The position numbers and the translations under genes are program-made. From contig OX485806.1 of assembly GCA_950295325.1 (NCBI GenBank), positions 7,008,001 to 7,072,000 of the forward strand: a stretch of 64,000 nt of DNA. The letters run 5' to 3'. How positions within the stretch are numbered: position 1 is the stretch's first letter; every line of letters begins with the position of its first letter. The DNA comes from Polytrichum commune (taxonomy: Eukaryota; Streptophyta; Polytrichopsida; Polytrichales; Polytrichaceae). Below the pieces are notes generated by a model. The model did no database searches. It saw nothing but the letters and a program-made list of their open reading frames with translations, and was not told where the DNA came from. This document shows positions 1-11,640 of the stretch, one piece after another.

Positions 1-90
1 TTCTCACTAGATCAATTTACATAGACACCACAAAATCCCTTGCCACTTGTTGGTTCCCTATTGCAACTTGCTTTAGACACATTACAACGT

Positions 91-438
91 TCTCGGGGGG
101 GGGGGGGGGTAGTCATTGGTTGGAGTAGCAATATACGTGCGAACAAATGATAGGGTATTTTAAAAACATGGGGGCTAAAAATTATAAATGGACTTAAGAG
201 TAATATAGGGTATCAAAAATGGCACTGGACATCTTTAAAGTACTATAGGGTATGGAATAATAGGTAATTTGGAATTATAAGTAATGCAAGCCATTTTTCT
301 ATTAACCCAAAGTAGAAATTTACATAATGATAGCATGTGAAAAAAATAAAAAATTGAAAGTAATACCCCCCTATAAAATAGTGGTTGTTCGCACCTATAT
401 CCTTAACTTTTTAACACACTGCCCCCCCCCCCCCGAGA
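91..438. mobile_element. Candidate MITE with poly-G/poly-C terminal inverted repeats
   Basis: The left end reads TCTC followed by about 15 G, and the right end is about 13 C followed by GAGA. Further inside, both arms carry the inverted word GTGCGAACAA (near 138 on the + strand and, reversed, near 388). Flanks CAACGT (left) and CAATGT (right) could be a target duplication with one C-to-T change. No coding capacity is visible. The superfamily is unknown, and the G/C runs make the exact ends uncertain. Confidence 0.45.
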
Positions 439-1019
439 CAATGTTTATAGTACTTAGTGCCACATACACTAAATTGTGTAAGGTATGTGGGTGTTATTCA
501 ATTTGGTTTTCATGTTTTCCAATTTCTACCGATTATATTTACACAATGAAGCTTGTGTTGCATTAGCGAATCTATGATTAAGCAAAAGCAAAAATTCAAT
601 TGAAGACATACTCTAATTTTTTTTGAACACGCGTCATTCTAGCGTTGTTTGATCCTTACTAAATCACCCACCAATCTAATATATGTGTCCAATTAAAACC
701 CGCTTACCTTAGTGCACATAAATGTCATGTCCATTAATTGTCATGAATGCATTTATTTTCAATTTAAGTGAATTTTTTCCTCTCTAGTATGACATCTAGT
801 GTAGCACATTGCAGTGTTTGAAAGAATAGTCTTATGTTAAAAAATGGAAGAGCAAGGTAATATTAGGCATAATAATGTGAATTACAAGTTGTTTATAATA
901 ATTTGGTCAATTTGTTGAGCATTGTGTAACTTAGGTTTAGGTTTCAAAATATCAACTTTTTGAGTATTTGTGTAACCTAGAGATAGGTCTCATTGTAAAG
1001 TAAGTGAATACACCATTGT

Positions 1020-1250
1020 AGTGAAAGAGGAGAAGTCCTCTTGTAGGAGGGTGTTCTCTTGTATGTGTGCACACACCTACCTCTCATTTCTCAAGCATTG
1101 AAGTGTTGCGCCAATTAACTAGACGCTCCCAATTGTGTTCACTATTGAACACGGATCAATGTCCATACTTTGAGCACATAGTCCAATTCTAGAGTATCAC
1201 TTTGTCTTTTTGATGTTCTTGACTACAACTCTTGCCATATAATGTAGATG
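1020..1250 (+). repeat. R1 dispersed repeat, copy 1
   Basis: It contains the family core CCCAATTGTGTT, then TATTGAAC, TTGAGCACATAGTCCAAT and a CTACAAC word. The same order of words recurs near 56.4, 57.8, 58.5 and 59.6 kb, and in reverse near 51.8 and 53.9 kb. It is non-coding and its superfamily is unknown. Confidence 0.5.
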
Positions 1251-2049
1251 TGTCTTATTCAAACAATGGTCCCCTTGTTCAGAAAACCAAGAGGTCAATG
1301 CTCAACATGAACTCAACACTAGTCACTTTGCACACATCTATGTAACAACTTATGAAGATCACATACATGTTATTTGAAGATTTGTCAAAAATTAAGGTTT
1401 AGTAGCCTTAATCTCATTCTCAGGGCATTGGATTGGTAAAAAATCTACTACTCGACTAACTTAAATCCTAGATCTATTGAACATCATAAGAGGCCAAACC
1501 TGTTGGAAATAATTGCAATAGGCTCGTCTACCTTACAAGATATTTGAGCCTAAATTGGATATTGGTTGTAAAGTGGTCAAAATCATGTAAAATGTAGGGT
1601 GTCTCTTCATTTGAAATTGCAAATCTAGGAGATTCATGCATTGGTAAACATATAAGAAAATGTTTGTTTTAGGCCCATACACCTTACCACTCAAATGATA
1701 GAGTCAACCATGAAGTCAGAAAAATTGGAGACCGCCTCAAGGTTCATTAAAGGAATCTCCCAAAGTTGCCACTTCCATCATTTGTGTCAATGACCTTTTG
1801 AAGAGGGAAGATGTGTTCTCTATTTCAACAACAACACTTTGTGAAAGTTTTGGTTGCATTTATTGAGTTCAATCTAACTTTTGGATGTACACAAGTGATG
1901 AGAGGACCTACTAGATGCATATGCACATAGGTGGCAAATAAAATAAGAAGATTCTTACTTATAAGAACAAGAAAACGGTAGAACCATGAGGCTCTGTCCT
2001 TTCTTATGAAAAACTATAATTATAATTGTACACTTTGCTCATGCCAGCT

Positions 2050-2260
2050 CATGACTATTTATTATACCTATAACCAACTATAGTCAATTAGATTTTTTGC
2101 AATACAATTTAGGGAACAACTAAATTTAACTATATATATATATAACTACAATTAATTGGATTTTAGAACAACTATAGTTGACTACATTTTTTGGTAGGTC
2201 ACATCGTGAGCAACTATAGTTACGAAAGACAACTAGTTAATTATTAGTTGAATTAGCTGG
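2050..2260. repeat. Degenerate CAACTATAGT repeat patch with (AT)n core
   Basis: The word CAACTATAGT or a near copy followed by a T-rich tail (TTAGATTTTTT, TTGGATTTTAG, CTACATTTTTT) occurs about four times at roughly 50-65 base spacing, around a short AT dinucleotide run. It could be a decayed tandem array or a decayed hairpin element. No coding potential. Confidence 0.35.
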
Positions 2261-3582
2261 TTAGTTGTCCAAAGTTGCAAGCTTTCACCATCCACGTTAA
2301 ATAAATTGGACCAAAAAAACACGAACAAGTAATGTCCAAGTGTGAACACAAAGTGGTTAGGAAATTTGCTCTTGAAACATAGAAGTTGATGCATAGACTC
2401 TGTCCTATAGACAGAGCCAATAAACCATGTCACCACCTAAATCTCAAAGAAGCCCTCCAAAACTTTGTGGTTACAATCAAACACCGGACTATCACACGAT
2501 TTCATCCACGATTCATCCCCTAAACTTTATGGCTAAACTCAATACTTTACGGTTAACCCTAATACCATAGGTGATGAGCAGGTTTAACACTATGGGTTGA
2601 AATGGTAATTTTTTGAGGTGACACATGACATTTTGTACATAATCTAATTAATAAAAAAGAGTGCCACGTGACACTTTGCTCACATATTAAATTAATTTGT
2701 GTTGAACATGCTTATACCTGTGGGGAGGTCACTAGCTATATAATTTTCTAAATCATGTGTGGTCGGGGTTATTTAAAGATGGTCTATTTATCTAAATTTT
2801 ATGAATAATTGGCACCCTAATAGTAGAGAAAATGATACTTTTAGGTATTTTCAAGACCCTATATATATACATAATATGCACCATGCATTTATTTATAGAC
2901 TGTATTTTATTTGTAACATGTATCATTTATCAAAATCTTGGAATATTGATATAAATTGACATTAATCTTTAACCAAACAAAGAACAATACATTAACGGAA
3001 CTTTCAAGTAAGAACAATCGTGCTTGATGCCCAAAGTGTTGCAATTTGGTGTGGTTACCTCCAAAAACATGAACAAAAACTAGATCAAAGGAGAAAAAAA
3101 TAGATGGTTTTCACATTCAAGTACTATGTTCAAAAACACAACCGAATAAATGTACAGCATGAGTCAAATATCCAACATTTATGTATGCAGAAAATCAAAC
3201 TCCCAACAATATTGTCTACAATGGGCAGGTGTTCAACAACAATGCAATTCATACAACAATGATTTCCCACAAATTTGTCTAAGCTCTTAGCATTTATGGG
3301 ATAAATCTCCCTAACTAGATCATACCCCATTGTCACATGTGATATAATTGAATATGCATCTATACACTTACAATTTGTTTTGTCATAGTGGAATTTGAGG
3401 TGTCATGGGCAAGGGAAATCTAAAACATCATGATTCCAAAGTTTGGCATGGCAACTCTCTTTCTATATGCAACTTATTTTCTTTTTATTGGAGGGTTTCC
3501 TTCACAATTCTCATTTAATTCAAAATTTCTTCACATCATTTGAACCTGCCCAATCCACTCTCAGCTCGTTGGAAAACTAAAG

Positions 3583-4181
3583 CTAGGATGTTGCTCTTGG
3601 AAGGTCTCCTTCTACTATGTTGTTTGGCAGCTTTAATTGTTGAAGAGATTCTAGTTGAATTTTTGGACCCAAAAAAATGCCCACATCAAATCCCAATTTG
3701 ACGAACCTGGAAATGGGCGAGGAGGAGGCATTGATGTAGTCATCTCTGTAATTGAAGTAGATTGAATATTTAACTCGAGTAAGCCTGTCCTTGGACAAAA
3801 CCGGGTTGGTATTAAGTTGAGAAACCAAAGTGGCCTTGAAGATTTGATGTCCACCATACTCCACCATTGGCACAACTTTCACGATTGCCATACTAGATTC
3901 TCCACACTTCTTCACAATCCAACATATTTGAAATGCCCTGCCGTGTTTCATCCTCAATAATGGGTAGAGGAAACTTCACAACTTCATCCTTTTGTAATAC
4001 CCTCGGAGTTTCCATTCCCTTCTACCATTTCAACCTTGAAAACTTCAACATCACCATCATCCACTAATGTTAGCTTACTACTCGGGTTGTACACTAGATG
4101 AGTTGGATCGGCTCTGTCTACAATTGTGGAGTGTATAGAACCATGCTTGCCGCGAAGAGGGGGCTCCGACTTGTGTCTCAA
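3583..4181 (-). pseudogene. Transposon-derived ORF fragment, function unknown
   Basis: Reading on the minus strand, two overlapping pieces (about 4181-3984 and 3957-3583) appear to belong to one decayed ORF. The lower piece includes IFKATLVSQLNTNPVLSKDR and YINASSSP. This pattern resembles a hypothetical protein I associate with plant repeats, but I cannot name the domain. Stops and frame changes separate the pieces, no start context is convincing and the flanks are repetitive. A transposon relic is the best reading; a single-copy host pseudogene is possible. Confidence 0.35.
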
Positions 4182-4399
4182 ACTTTGTTACCCTTGTGTC
4201 AAACCTACATGCATGCTTGCCGGATCAAAAGACAAGTCACATGAAACCATTTCACGATCCAAAACACATCATCCAATAACACTAAACTTCCTCAAAAGCG
4301 TACACAAGACTCAATGGCCCGTGACCATAGCACTTCAAGCACTCTCATTGGTGGGAGAGGCGGAGCTGGTCTAAGTTCACTTCACACTACGCTTGAGGG

Positions 4400-5570
4400 A
4401 CCAATGGAGTAAGTGACTGCAAGATGAATATAAGGTCCACATGGATTTCTACTCAGTATCAAATGGATCATGTTTCCTGGTCACTTGGATTATTTTCAAA
4501 TACCACCTTTTGGAGGTAGGCCTAACACAAAACCGGAGACCATAGCACTCATAAATCTCACAAACATAGATTTATTATATTTTATCATGTTTGAGGATCC
4601 CTCATGAATAGAAATCCCTTGAAATAGCATTTGGTTGAGGGCAAGGTCACATATGGTTTCACACTACACTTGAGGGCATGTGACAACATTACATGATTCT
4701 GGAAGTGTTTTGGGATGGCCTTTGGACACTTCTTTTGGGCTCTCACAATTTCATCGTCACAGCTCATATGTGAAGTGGCCCTTAACCACGATATCGAATG
4801 CCAACATCTAAAGTGGACGACTTTCAATCAATTGAGGCAATTTGCCATTCAATTCAAATACATTCATTGTTCATATAAACTCACACATCAATTCTTTGTT
4901 CATCAAATTTTTGCTCTTTTGAATTAAAAGTACCCTATATTTTGTCTCATGTGGTTTAATAAAATTTTGATAGTGACGTCCTTGTGTTATTTCCCATAAG
5001 TTGATAGCATGATGGGAAAATTTTGCCCAATAAATAAATAAATAATTAAAGAAAGGCTTAGGTGGTCCATTAAAATATTTAAAAAGCGAATATGTATATG
5101 CATATTTATTTATTTTGGCACATAGCAAATTCTACGTTCAAATCCATGTACTGCAACTTGATTTTCATTCATTCACGAGTTTGGATTGAGCTTTCCAATG
5201 CACCAAATTTTCTAAAAGTTAGGCATTTTGATGTTTATACTTTCTTTCATTTATGTCATCTAGCTCAACAATATCCAAAAAACATAGGCTTAATTATTTT
5301 GAATTATTTTCCGCCCAACCTGCTATCAGCCTACGGTACCTACAATACCTATAAGTGTATCATAGAAGAGCAATTGGTATGCTGGGAGATTTTGGACACA
5401 ATTGATTGAGATCCAAGTGTTCCCAAGTCCAACTAATTACATATTGATATCTCTCAGGTTTTCTTTTTTAATTTAAGATAATTCTACAATTTTCTCTAAA
5501 ATGATTGTTGATTTGCATGAAATGTCGAACTTGAACCACTCATTTCTCAAGCTCAAATTGGCCCATTTGT
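4400..5570. other. AT-rich intergenic DNA, nothing recognised
   Basis: Small ORFs on both strands overlap one another and show no domain or codon pattern. No repeat structure beyond simple AT-rich sequence was noticed. Confidence 0.55.
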
Positions 5571-5574
5571 AAGT

Positions 5575-5830
5575 AGCAGGAAAATCTTCCCGTTCATAAA
5601 GAGAGTGACCACATAAGGCCCACACACCTTACACATTGGGTGTCCCCCTTCTCCTTGGAGAGAGGGACTTATCTCATATGATCATACCTCTCATCCATCC
5701 AACATAAAATCCTTAAAATAGTATACAGGTGGGAAGTTCTTCCTTGTAGTTGATTTGACCTCAAAATTAACTTTAAGAACCTTGAATTAGCGTACTTGAG
5801 GTTATTTGAGACGAATCGACGATAAACCTA
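5575..5830 (+). repeat. Local direct repeat, copy 1
   Basis: This copy carries the words CATACCTCTCATCCATCC, GTAGTTGATTTGAC and GAATCGACGATAAACC. The same order returns at 6130-6330. Its start, GTGACCACATAAGGCCCACA, also appears at about 5850 and, in similar form, at the ends of R1 copies near 58.6 and 59.8 kb. It is non-coding. Confidence 0.5.
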
Positions 5831-5921
5831 TAGTGGCTAGATCTCCCTGTTCATAGAAAGAGTGACCACATAAGGCCCGCACACCTCATATTCTAGATGC
5901 CCCCTTCTCCTTGGAGCAATG

Positions 5922-6130
5922 AATGGAGAGAACCGACCGCTACTCACAAATGAATTGGTTGAGTATGAGAAATAGCCGGTTGAAGTTCAAGACTTTAGAA
6001 AAAGTAGCAATCATTTCAAAGGAATCCATGAAATATAAAGAAAAGACCCGGAAGATCACAACTTGTAACCGACTGGACTTGGACACACACTACGATTTGG
6101 ACCGATCATGCCCAAAAATCTTCCCTAGAG
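5922..6130 (+). repeat. R2 dispersed repeat, copy 1
   Basis: It begins GGAGAGAACCGACCG, continues with GAAGTTCAAGACTTTAGAAAA and AAGATCACAACTTGTAACCG, and ends near CATGCCCAAAAATCTTCCC. Matching orders of words occur at 16523-16740 and 54218-54575. An ORF of 108 codons crosses it but is not conserved as a frame in the other copies, so it is treated as non-coding. Confidence 0.5.
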
Positions 6131-6330
6131 TGTGCCTTGGAAGGAGGGAATCATCGTATATGAACATACCTCTCTCATCCATCCACATAAAACCCCTTCC
6201 ACAATATGCAGCTGGGAGGTTACTTTTTGTAGTTGATTTGACGCCATAATCAACTTCAAAGACCTTGAATGAATGTACATGAGATCATTTGAGATGAATC
6301 GGCAACAAACCCATATAACGGGCCAAGTTT
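6130..6330 (+). repeat. Local direct repeat, copy 2
   Basis: Second copy of the 5575-5830 repeat: CATACCTCTCTCATCCATCC, then GTAGTTGATTTGACGCC, then GAATCGGCAACAAACC. It diverges from copy 1 by scattered substitutions. Non-coding. Confidence 0.45.
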
Positions 6331-6389
6331 TTTTTTTTATGTTGGATGGATGAGAGGTATGTGCTTGTATGCGATAGTTCCCCCTCTCC

Positions 6390-6900
6390 CCTTTGCCATA
6401 CCGTAGTGGTGATGAAAAGGCTACATTAGTAACCAGGTCACTAAATCCACCAAAGGAAACGCCAGGAAGAGGAGGGAGGAGGGGGGGGGGGGGGGGGAAT
6501 GGGGACCACGCCAGGCCCACGCCCGGCTGCGGCGTCAGCGTCAGCGTCCACCCTCCGATGCCGCTTCGGAGCCGGACAAGGGGACAGCCGGGGGCGGCCT
6601 CCAGTGCCGCGCCAACGGCCGCCGTCTATTCTCAAACCACTACACGAGCGGCCGCAAGGAGACGCACAGTGACGCCGTCCGCCGCTGCAGCGGCATGGAA
6701 CCCTGGGGAGGAAGCAACTAGGTGCAGGCTGCGTCCAGCTATGGTACCGCCCGTCCGCCCCCGCTCCGCGAGCAGATTGCTATTTGTTCATTACACCCCG
6801 CAATGGTGGAACTCCACTCGGAGGATCGCCTGCGGCACTGGGGACTGGGTAGCACAGAACATCTTCTTGTCGGGGATGATGGTGGAGCCTTAATGATTCT
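6390..6900 (+). promoter_or_regulatory. GC-rich, CpG-rich island upstream of the ankyrin-like gene
   Basis: This stretch stands out from its AT-rich surroundings: many CG dinucleotides, NotI-like GCGGCCGC, repeated GCGTCAGCGTCAGCGTCC and a run of 17 G at 6481-6497. Both strands are open for long stretches, as expected from GC bias, so the 166-codon ORF here is not taken as a gene. It lies about 1.7 kb upstream of the ankyrin-like ORF and could be its promoter or first untranslated exon. That link is inference. Confidence 0.35.
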
Positions 6901-8619
6901 CACAAGGTAGTACACACACACACAATATGGCCGGTTGGTTGGAGTTTTGTCTTGCTGTGTGTTACGAATCCGCTCAAACCATGTGGCGGAGTGGTTGTTA
7001 CAGGAGTTCACCTGTCGGTTTCAAGGTTTGTTAGGGTTTGCAGGCACGGCATTTTGGTGGAGGAAGGTTCCTTGTTAGTCAGTTAGTTGTGTGGTTATAT
7101 TGTTTTTGTTTTCTACGTTTTCTGATGGAATTTTTGGATGCTTGGGGAGTTTCGAGGTGTTTTGAGTGTCGAGGTTTTAGTAGTTGGAGAAAGGGATGGC
7201 AAGTGTGGAGTTTAAGTTACTTCCGTGGCAAGGAAGAAGCTTCTACAAGGAGTTTGTTTGAGTGTGCGATGAGTTTTGGCTTGGTTTGAGTGATGCGGGG
7301 GTTTGAAAGTGAAGGTCGACTTGGTGTGTGTTGTGTGTTATGCGCTGGTTAAGTTTCTTTTGGTGATTTAGGTTTGCGTATTACGTTGAGTTTGACTTTT
7401 GATGAGTACTCATGTTAGCCATTGGAGGTTAATTCAAGCTTGTAACGCAGGTTGGAGGATAGGGTGGTACCTGGCGAGTGATACTATCTGATCTCTTCTT
7501 GTGGAGTTTGGAGAGAGGCAGAATCAGATATACCACAAGTTTCTTCCATCTATGGTACGTTTGGGGCTGTGTAGAGATGATTTTTTTTGCCTAGTTATTA
7601 TGCCTACGGATGTGTGGTACTGTGAAAGTGAAAGAATTGATGTTGTCTGAATCTGCCGGGTGTTTTTCGTCGATGCATACTTCCTCAAGTAAGTGGCACA
7701 TAGGGCGTTTAGCGCGCAGGATTGTTGCGAAGTCGATGAAAAGACAAAGCAGGATAGGGCTGGGGGGTCACGGCGGGATCCTAGCTTGCCAAAACTCTTC
7801 TCGGAGACTTTTGTCTTGCAGCAATTGAGGGAGAAGGTTAGGAACGTTGAAAAGACGAAGAAATGCAGCATCAGGTGATACCGGAATCGTGGAAATGGCT
7901 ACCATAAATGTAGTATGGCAGTTCTTGTGACAACACTTTCAGACTCTAGAGACTCTCACAAACCGTTGTAACTCAAGTCTGGCATTTAACAGCGAGAATA
8001 AGACGGGAGACTATCTGGAACACACTCTATTTATAGAAAACAGAGTGCAGAAATATTTTCGATGTGAAGAGGATGTGGAGTTAGTCATACCTTGTTCAAC
8101 TTGTGCTTCTACAAGGTCCTGGCTATGGAAACAATGGAATATATTGTCTTCGTTCATCATGACCTATATATTGCTTGAGAGCAAATCTGGCCATTAACAG
8201 AAAAAAAAAAAATTAGTTGAAGGAAAAGTTGCGGGTAGAACTTTGTCCTGATAGACTAACGACACAGGTCAAGTAGTGGAGGCAATTAGGTATACGCGCA
8301 CTTGTGGAAGATTCCATCTTTGTGAGGTGGGTTACCACAAAGGGCCTTCAGGAAGCACTTGAACTAGTTCGATCCATTTATGAAGCTGAGAATCGAATGT
8401 AGAATGTTCATGCAATGATTTCTAGGTTTTTTTTTCTTTGAGCCGAGGAAACTTTCCGTTAGAATGAAGCCTTTTATCACAATTTCTGAGAAAGAGGTAT
8501 ATTGAATTGTAGGGCTGCTTATGGAAGCCTGGAAGTATCGACAATGGGTGTCGAGATGTGCTGAAGTACTGTAAAGTGGAAGGTTGCGACATTGTGGGTG
8601 CTGCTGAATACCGTTTCTA
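6901..8619 (+). other. Low-repeat leader region of the ankyrin-like gene
   Basis: Composition is balanced and T/G-rich on the + strand, with no sign of the dispersed repeats found elsewhere. Small ORFs occur on both strands without recognisable domains. The likely content is promoter, 5' untranslated sequence and possibly a leader intron; no splice pair could be assigned with confidence. Confidence 0.35.
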
Positions 8620-10347
8620 ATGGCACGTGTATGGGCCATGGTTGAGGCATGTGAGGCGTCAAATAAAAGGAGAGGACAGGGGCTCCTTGAAGTTCTCCAG
8701 GAGGGACGCTTTTCTGAACGAGAATTGAACTACGCTCTGCTTCAAGCTGCAAGCGTAGGTCAAGAAGACTGTTTGGATACTCTTATAGAAGCAGGGGCAA
8801 CAAATATTTCCTCTGCATCAGCTTGTGCTGGATACTCTGGTCATTCACACATTGTTGATGCCTTGCACCCCAGAGCACCACCAATTGTTACTGGTGGTGC
8901 TTTTGTGGGCTCCTTAGTAGGCTTGCGGAAGGAACTACTAAGTCATGTGGTTCAGATGTCTGACTTGGAGGGATTGGACCGATGCTTGCTGCTTGGAGCA
9001 GCCAGGATATGGAGCTGCAAGACATCCAAGGAAGCAGATTTTCTCTGTGAAGCTATTGAGGAATTGGCCAATGCTGGTGCTAGAAGCTTTCAGACAGCTA
9101 TTCAAGTCTCCTGTGGGGATGCTCTCATCAGATACTGGAATAAGTATGTATTTAAAGATAAGATTAGGATTCTTGAAAGGATAGTTGCCTTGGGTGCCCG
9201 GTACCTCACAGCAGAATTTATGAGCAAAGCCGCTCTAATGGTTTGCGTCACTTTCTTCACTAAATTGATCAGATTGGAGGAGAGAAAGCGGACTCCATCA
9301 CATCTAGGGCGCAAAATCTTGCATAGCTGCAAAGGTGGTGATCTGCGGAGCTTTGTCCCAGATATTCAAGACATGATTAGTATCATCTCCGTCCTTTGTA
9401 AAAGTGGAACACTGTGCAGTCTTAGTAGTGACCACGTTGAGTTGATACATGCAAAAACTCAGGATGTAATGTCTTCACTCCAGAATGCAACTTGTTCAAA
9501 GCAGCATGGAGAAAGGTTATGTGAGTGCAGAGTAGATTGGCCCTTACGAATGATGAGGTTCCTGCTGGTGGAGTGTGAGATGCGGGAGCTAAGTCTCACA
9601 GTCACAACCCTACCTGTTTATCAAGCTGCCCGGTTAAATGTGCTCTATCCAGTAGTGCAATGCTTACTGGATGAGAAGTGTTACGAGGCTTCTTATGTGT
9701 ATCTTGACATGGCTATAACATTCTGTCAACTGGAAGCCTTATGGTATCTATTGAGTGCTATGCCGAGGCCAAGAGACCCAGCAAGCATGGTTACTGCTGT
9801 CAGATCTGCAGCCTCGAATACCAGAGGACCACCACGAGGACCACAGGGTGTGCTCTTACTCATGCACTGTAACTTCCTTGATGATTCTGCTGCAACCCTA
9901 GCAGAAGCAGAAATTTTGGCCGGGTTACCTAAAACTGATGAAACTGTGAAAACACGGTTGAGGGAAGAATGGTCTCAACAAGCTTTTGAAGACGGTGTAG
10001 CAACAGGGCATGCTCACTTCTTGACCTGGATGCTTCTCAGAAAACAGAGCCAATCAGGGTTCAAGGAGTTGCCTACTGAGCTTCAGGTGGCCATTGGTTA
10101 CCTCCCACTTTACAGAGCCTGTCGCCAAACTCCGGGCAGTCTATTATCACAACGCCAGAGAGGAGAATTGACAACGGCTGTCCGTTACTTGTACCGAGGC
10201 AGTGGCAAGGTAACTGAGACACAAGTGCTGTATGCTGATAAGTGCACTTTGTTAGGCTTACTTGCAGTCTGTCTCCCTGACTGGTGTCAAGAAGTTGCCG
10301 CATGTGATGATACAGTCTCTCTGCGGACTTTTTCTTTAAATCAGTGA
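8620..10347 (+). CDS. Intronless ankyrin-repeat-like protein, 575 aa
   Basis: This is the longest uninterrupted ORF in the window. It begins at an ATG followed by GC (MARVWAM) and ends with TGA at 10345-10347. Ankyrin-like helix-turn-helix units are visible near residues 38-62 (ALLQAASVGQEDCLDTLIEA) and 63-87, and more weakly at about 120-200 (with CEAIEELANAGA and ERIVALGA) and about 325-385. The units are degenerate: the classical TPLH start is missing, but the hydrophobic spacing and G-A/G-H turns fit. The C-terminal third has no domain I recognise. No signal peptide or membrane segment is seen. Ankyrin units normally bind other proteins; no enzymatic motif is present. The surrounding DNA is free of the window's transposon repeats, and codon use is ordinary. 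A role cannot be given. Confidence 0.75.
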   Translation: MARVWAMVEACEASNKRRGQGLLEVLQEGRFSERELNYALLQAASVGQEDCLDTLIEAGATNISSASACAGYSGHSHIVDALHPRAPPIVTGGAFVGSLVGLRKELLSHVVQMSDLEGLDRCLLLGAARIWSCKTSKEADFLCEAIEELANAGARSFQTAIQVSCGDALIRYWNKYVFKDKIRILERIVALGARYLTAEFMSKAALMVCVTFFTKLIRLEERKRTPSHLGRKILHSCKGGDLRSFVPDIQDMISIISVLCKSGTLCSLSSDHVELIHAKTQDVMSSLQNATCSKQHGERLCECRVDWPLRMMRFLLVECEMRELSLTVTTLPVYQAARLNVLYPVVQCLLDEKCYEASYVYLDMAITFCQLEALWYLLSAMPRPRDPASMVTAVRSAASNTRGPPRGPQGVLLLMHCNFLDDSAATLAEAEILAGLPKTDETVKTRLREEWSQQAFEDGVATGHAHFLTWMLLRKQSQSGFKELPTELQVAIGYLPLYRACRQTPGSLLSQRQRGELTTAVRYLYRGSGKVTETQVLYADKCTLLGLLAVCLPDWCQEVAACDDTVSLRTFSLNQ

Positions 10348-11640
10348 ACTCCTTCAAGCTGACTACACTCAACAGATTTCCGTCCATGTAAAGTTTCCAG
10401 GACTTCATGCCGATTTGGAGGACATTACGGACAACCGATTTGGGTGTTTGTATTCAGACATTGGCCTTGACAGGCTGGCTTTGCATTGGTTGGCTTTTCT
10501 GTTGTGTTTCCTCAGCAGCACTATGTAAGTACTGTGTTCTTTGCTAGAACGGTTTCTAGTCAGTCTGGTCAGTCGAAGAGCGGAGGTATTATATAGTCTT
10601 TGTGTTAACATACGTCTTGCATCGGTTGATGTGTCACAATGCCCGTATCTTGTACAATATTGTAGGTTACACTGCTTGGCAAGAACAGGGATGTGTCTAT
10701 GCAGTCGTCTGCATTTTCTGACAAAAGGCGTGATTTGCCAAGGCTAGGGAGTCTATTAGATCAGCAGGTTTATACAGTAGCTTTTTTCTACTGTATAAGT
10801 TACCTTAATTTGTAAGTATGAAGGTCTTTTGATACATTTTGAGGATCCAGCTCTTCCTGCAATCCAAGACCATGGGACATGGAGAAAGAGGCAACTTAGA
10901 AGGTCCCATATACTCACGGGATTGCAGGGTTCTTTTCAACAAGTGTACTGCTGTGTCTGTTGTCAATGAAACTGGACTGTATCAATTTGGGTGAACCTAT
11001 TTCAAATAAGGTTACTTCCTTCACAGCTATGTCTGTGTGGAGGCTGTAAGCTGCCCTTGTGCTGGCTGGATCTTCAGAACTTTCTATCAGTCAAAGCTTT
11101 TGGCAGCTTTTAAGAACCTTGTACAGTTTGTGCTTTTGGCATCGTGTGCAAGCACACCTAATGTATTATAGGTTTGAGGTGTCTTGCTCAGGATGGTGTT
11201 TTCAGCCGATCAGGAATCTTGGGTTGAAACTCAGTTTAACATCTGAATTGTCAAATCCACAAGTAGATGTCAGACTTGATTTGAGTCTATGGGAGTTGAG
11301 CTCTGCCACAGGGGGTTTACTCAGGCAGAAGCCTGGGTGAATGCCCATAATTCTGCACCAGATGAACTTTATTGCCTGTGTCGCTGGCTTTTGTGGATCA
11401 TCCTCTGCAACTTGTTTTCACAAGTACCAAAGTAGATGTCCTGGATTTTATTTATTTATTGCTCCTTAAATAAACAGCGACTTATGCAAAATAGGATATA
11501 TAATCATGAACAGGCTGGGACTTGCAGTTTGATCATGCTGCAAGGACCAGGGAGAGACCAAAGAGCTGAAAGAACCAAGAACCAAGAACCAAACAAATTT
11601 GAGGCAAAAAGCACCAAGAAAAAGAAATGACATGGACAGG
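10348..11640 (+). other. Probable long 3' flank or 3' UTR of the ankyrin-like gene
   Basis: It is T/G-rich and non-repetitive like the coding region upstream. A poly(A) signal AATAAA lies at 11469-11474, about 1.1 kb after the stop. Small ORFs are not conserved-looking. Whether the transcript reaches this signal cannot be told. Confidence 0.35.

Larger units (their letters stand above)
439..3582. other. AT-rich intergenic DNA, no gene seen
   Basis: Short ORFs on both strands have no recognisable domain. The stretch holds one R1 repeat copy near 1020-1250 and a patch of repeated CAACTATAGT-like words at 2050-2260, annotated separately. Nothing else is recognisable. Confidence 0.6.

Noticed and set aside
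6393-6893. 166-codon + strand ORF in the GC-rich island
   Set aside because: Both strands and more than one frame are open, there is a homopolymer of glycines from the G17 run, and no domain. Treated as regulatory or UTR sequence.
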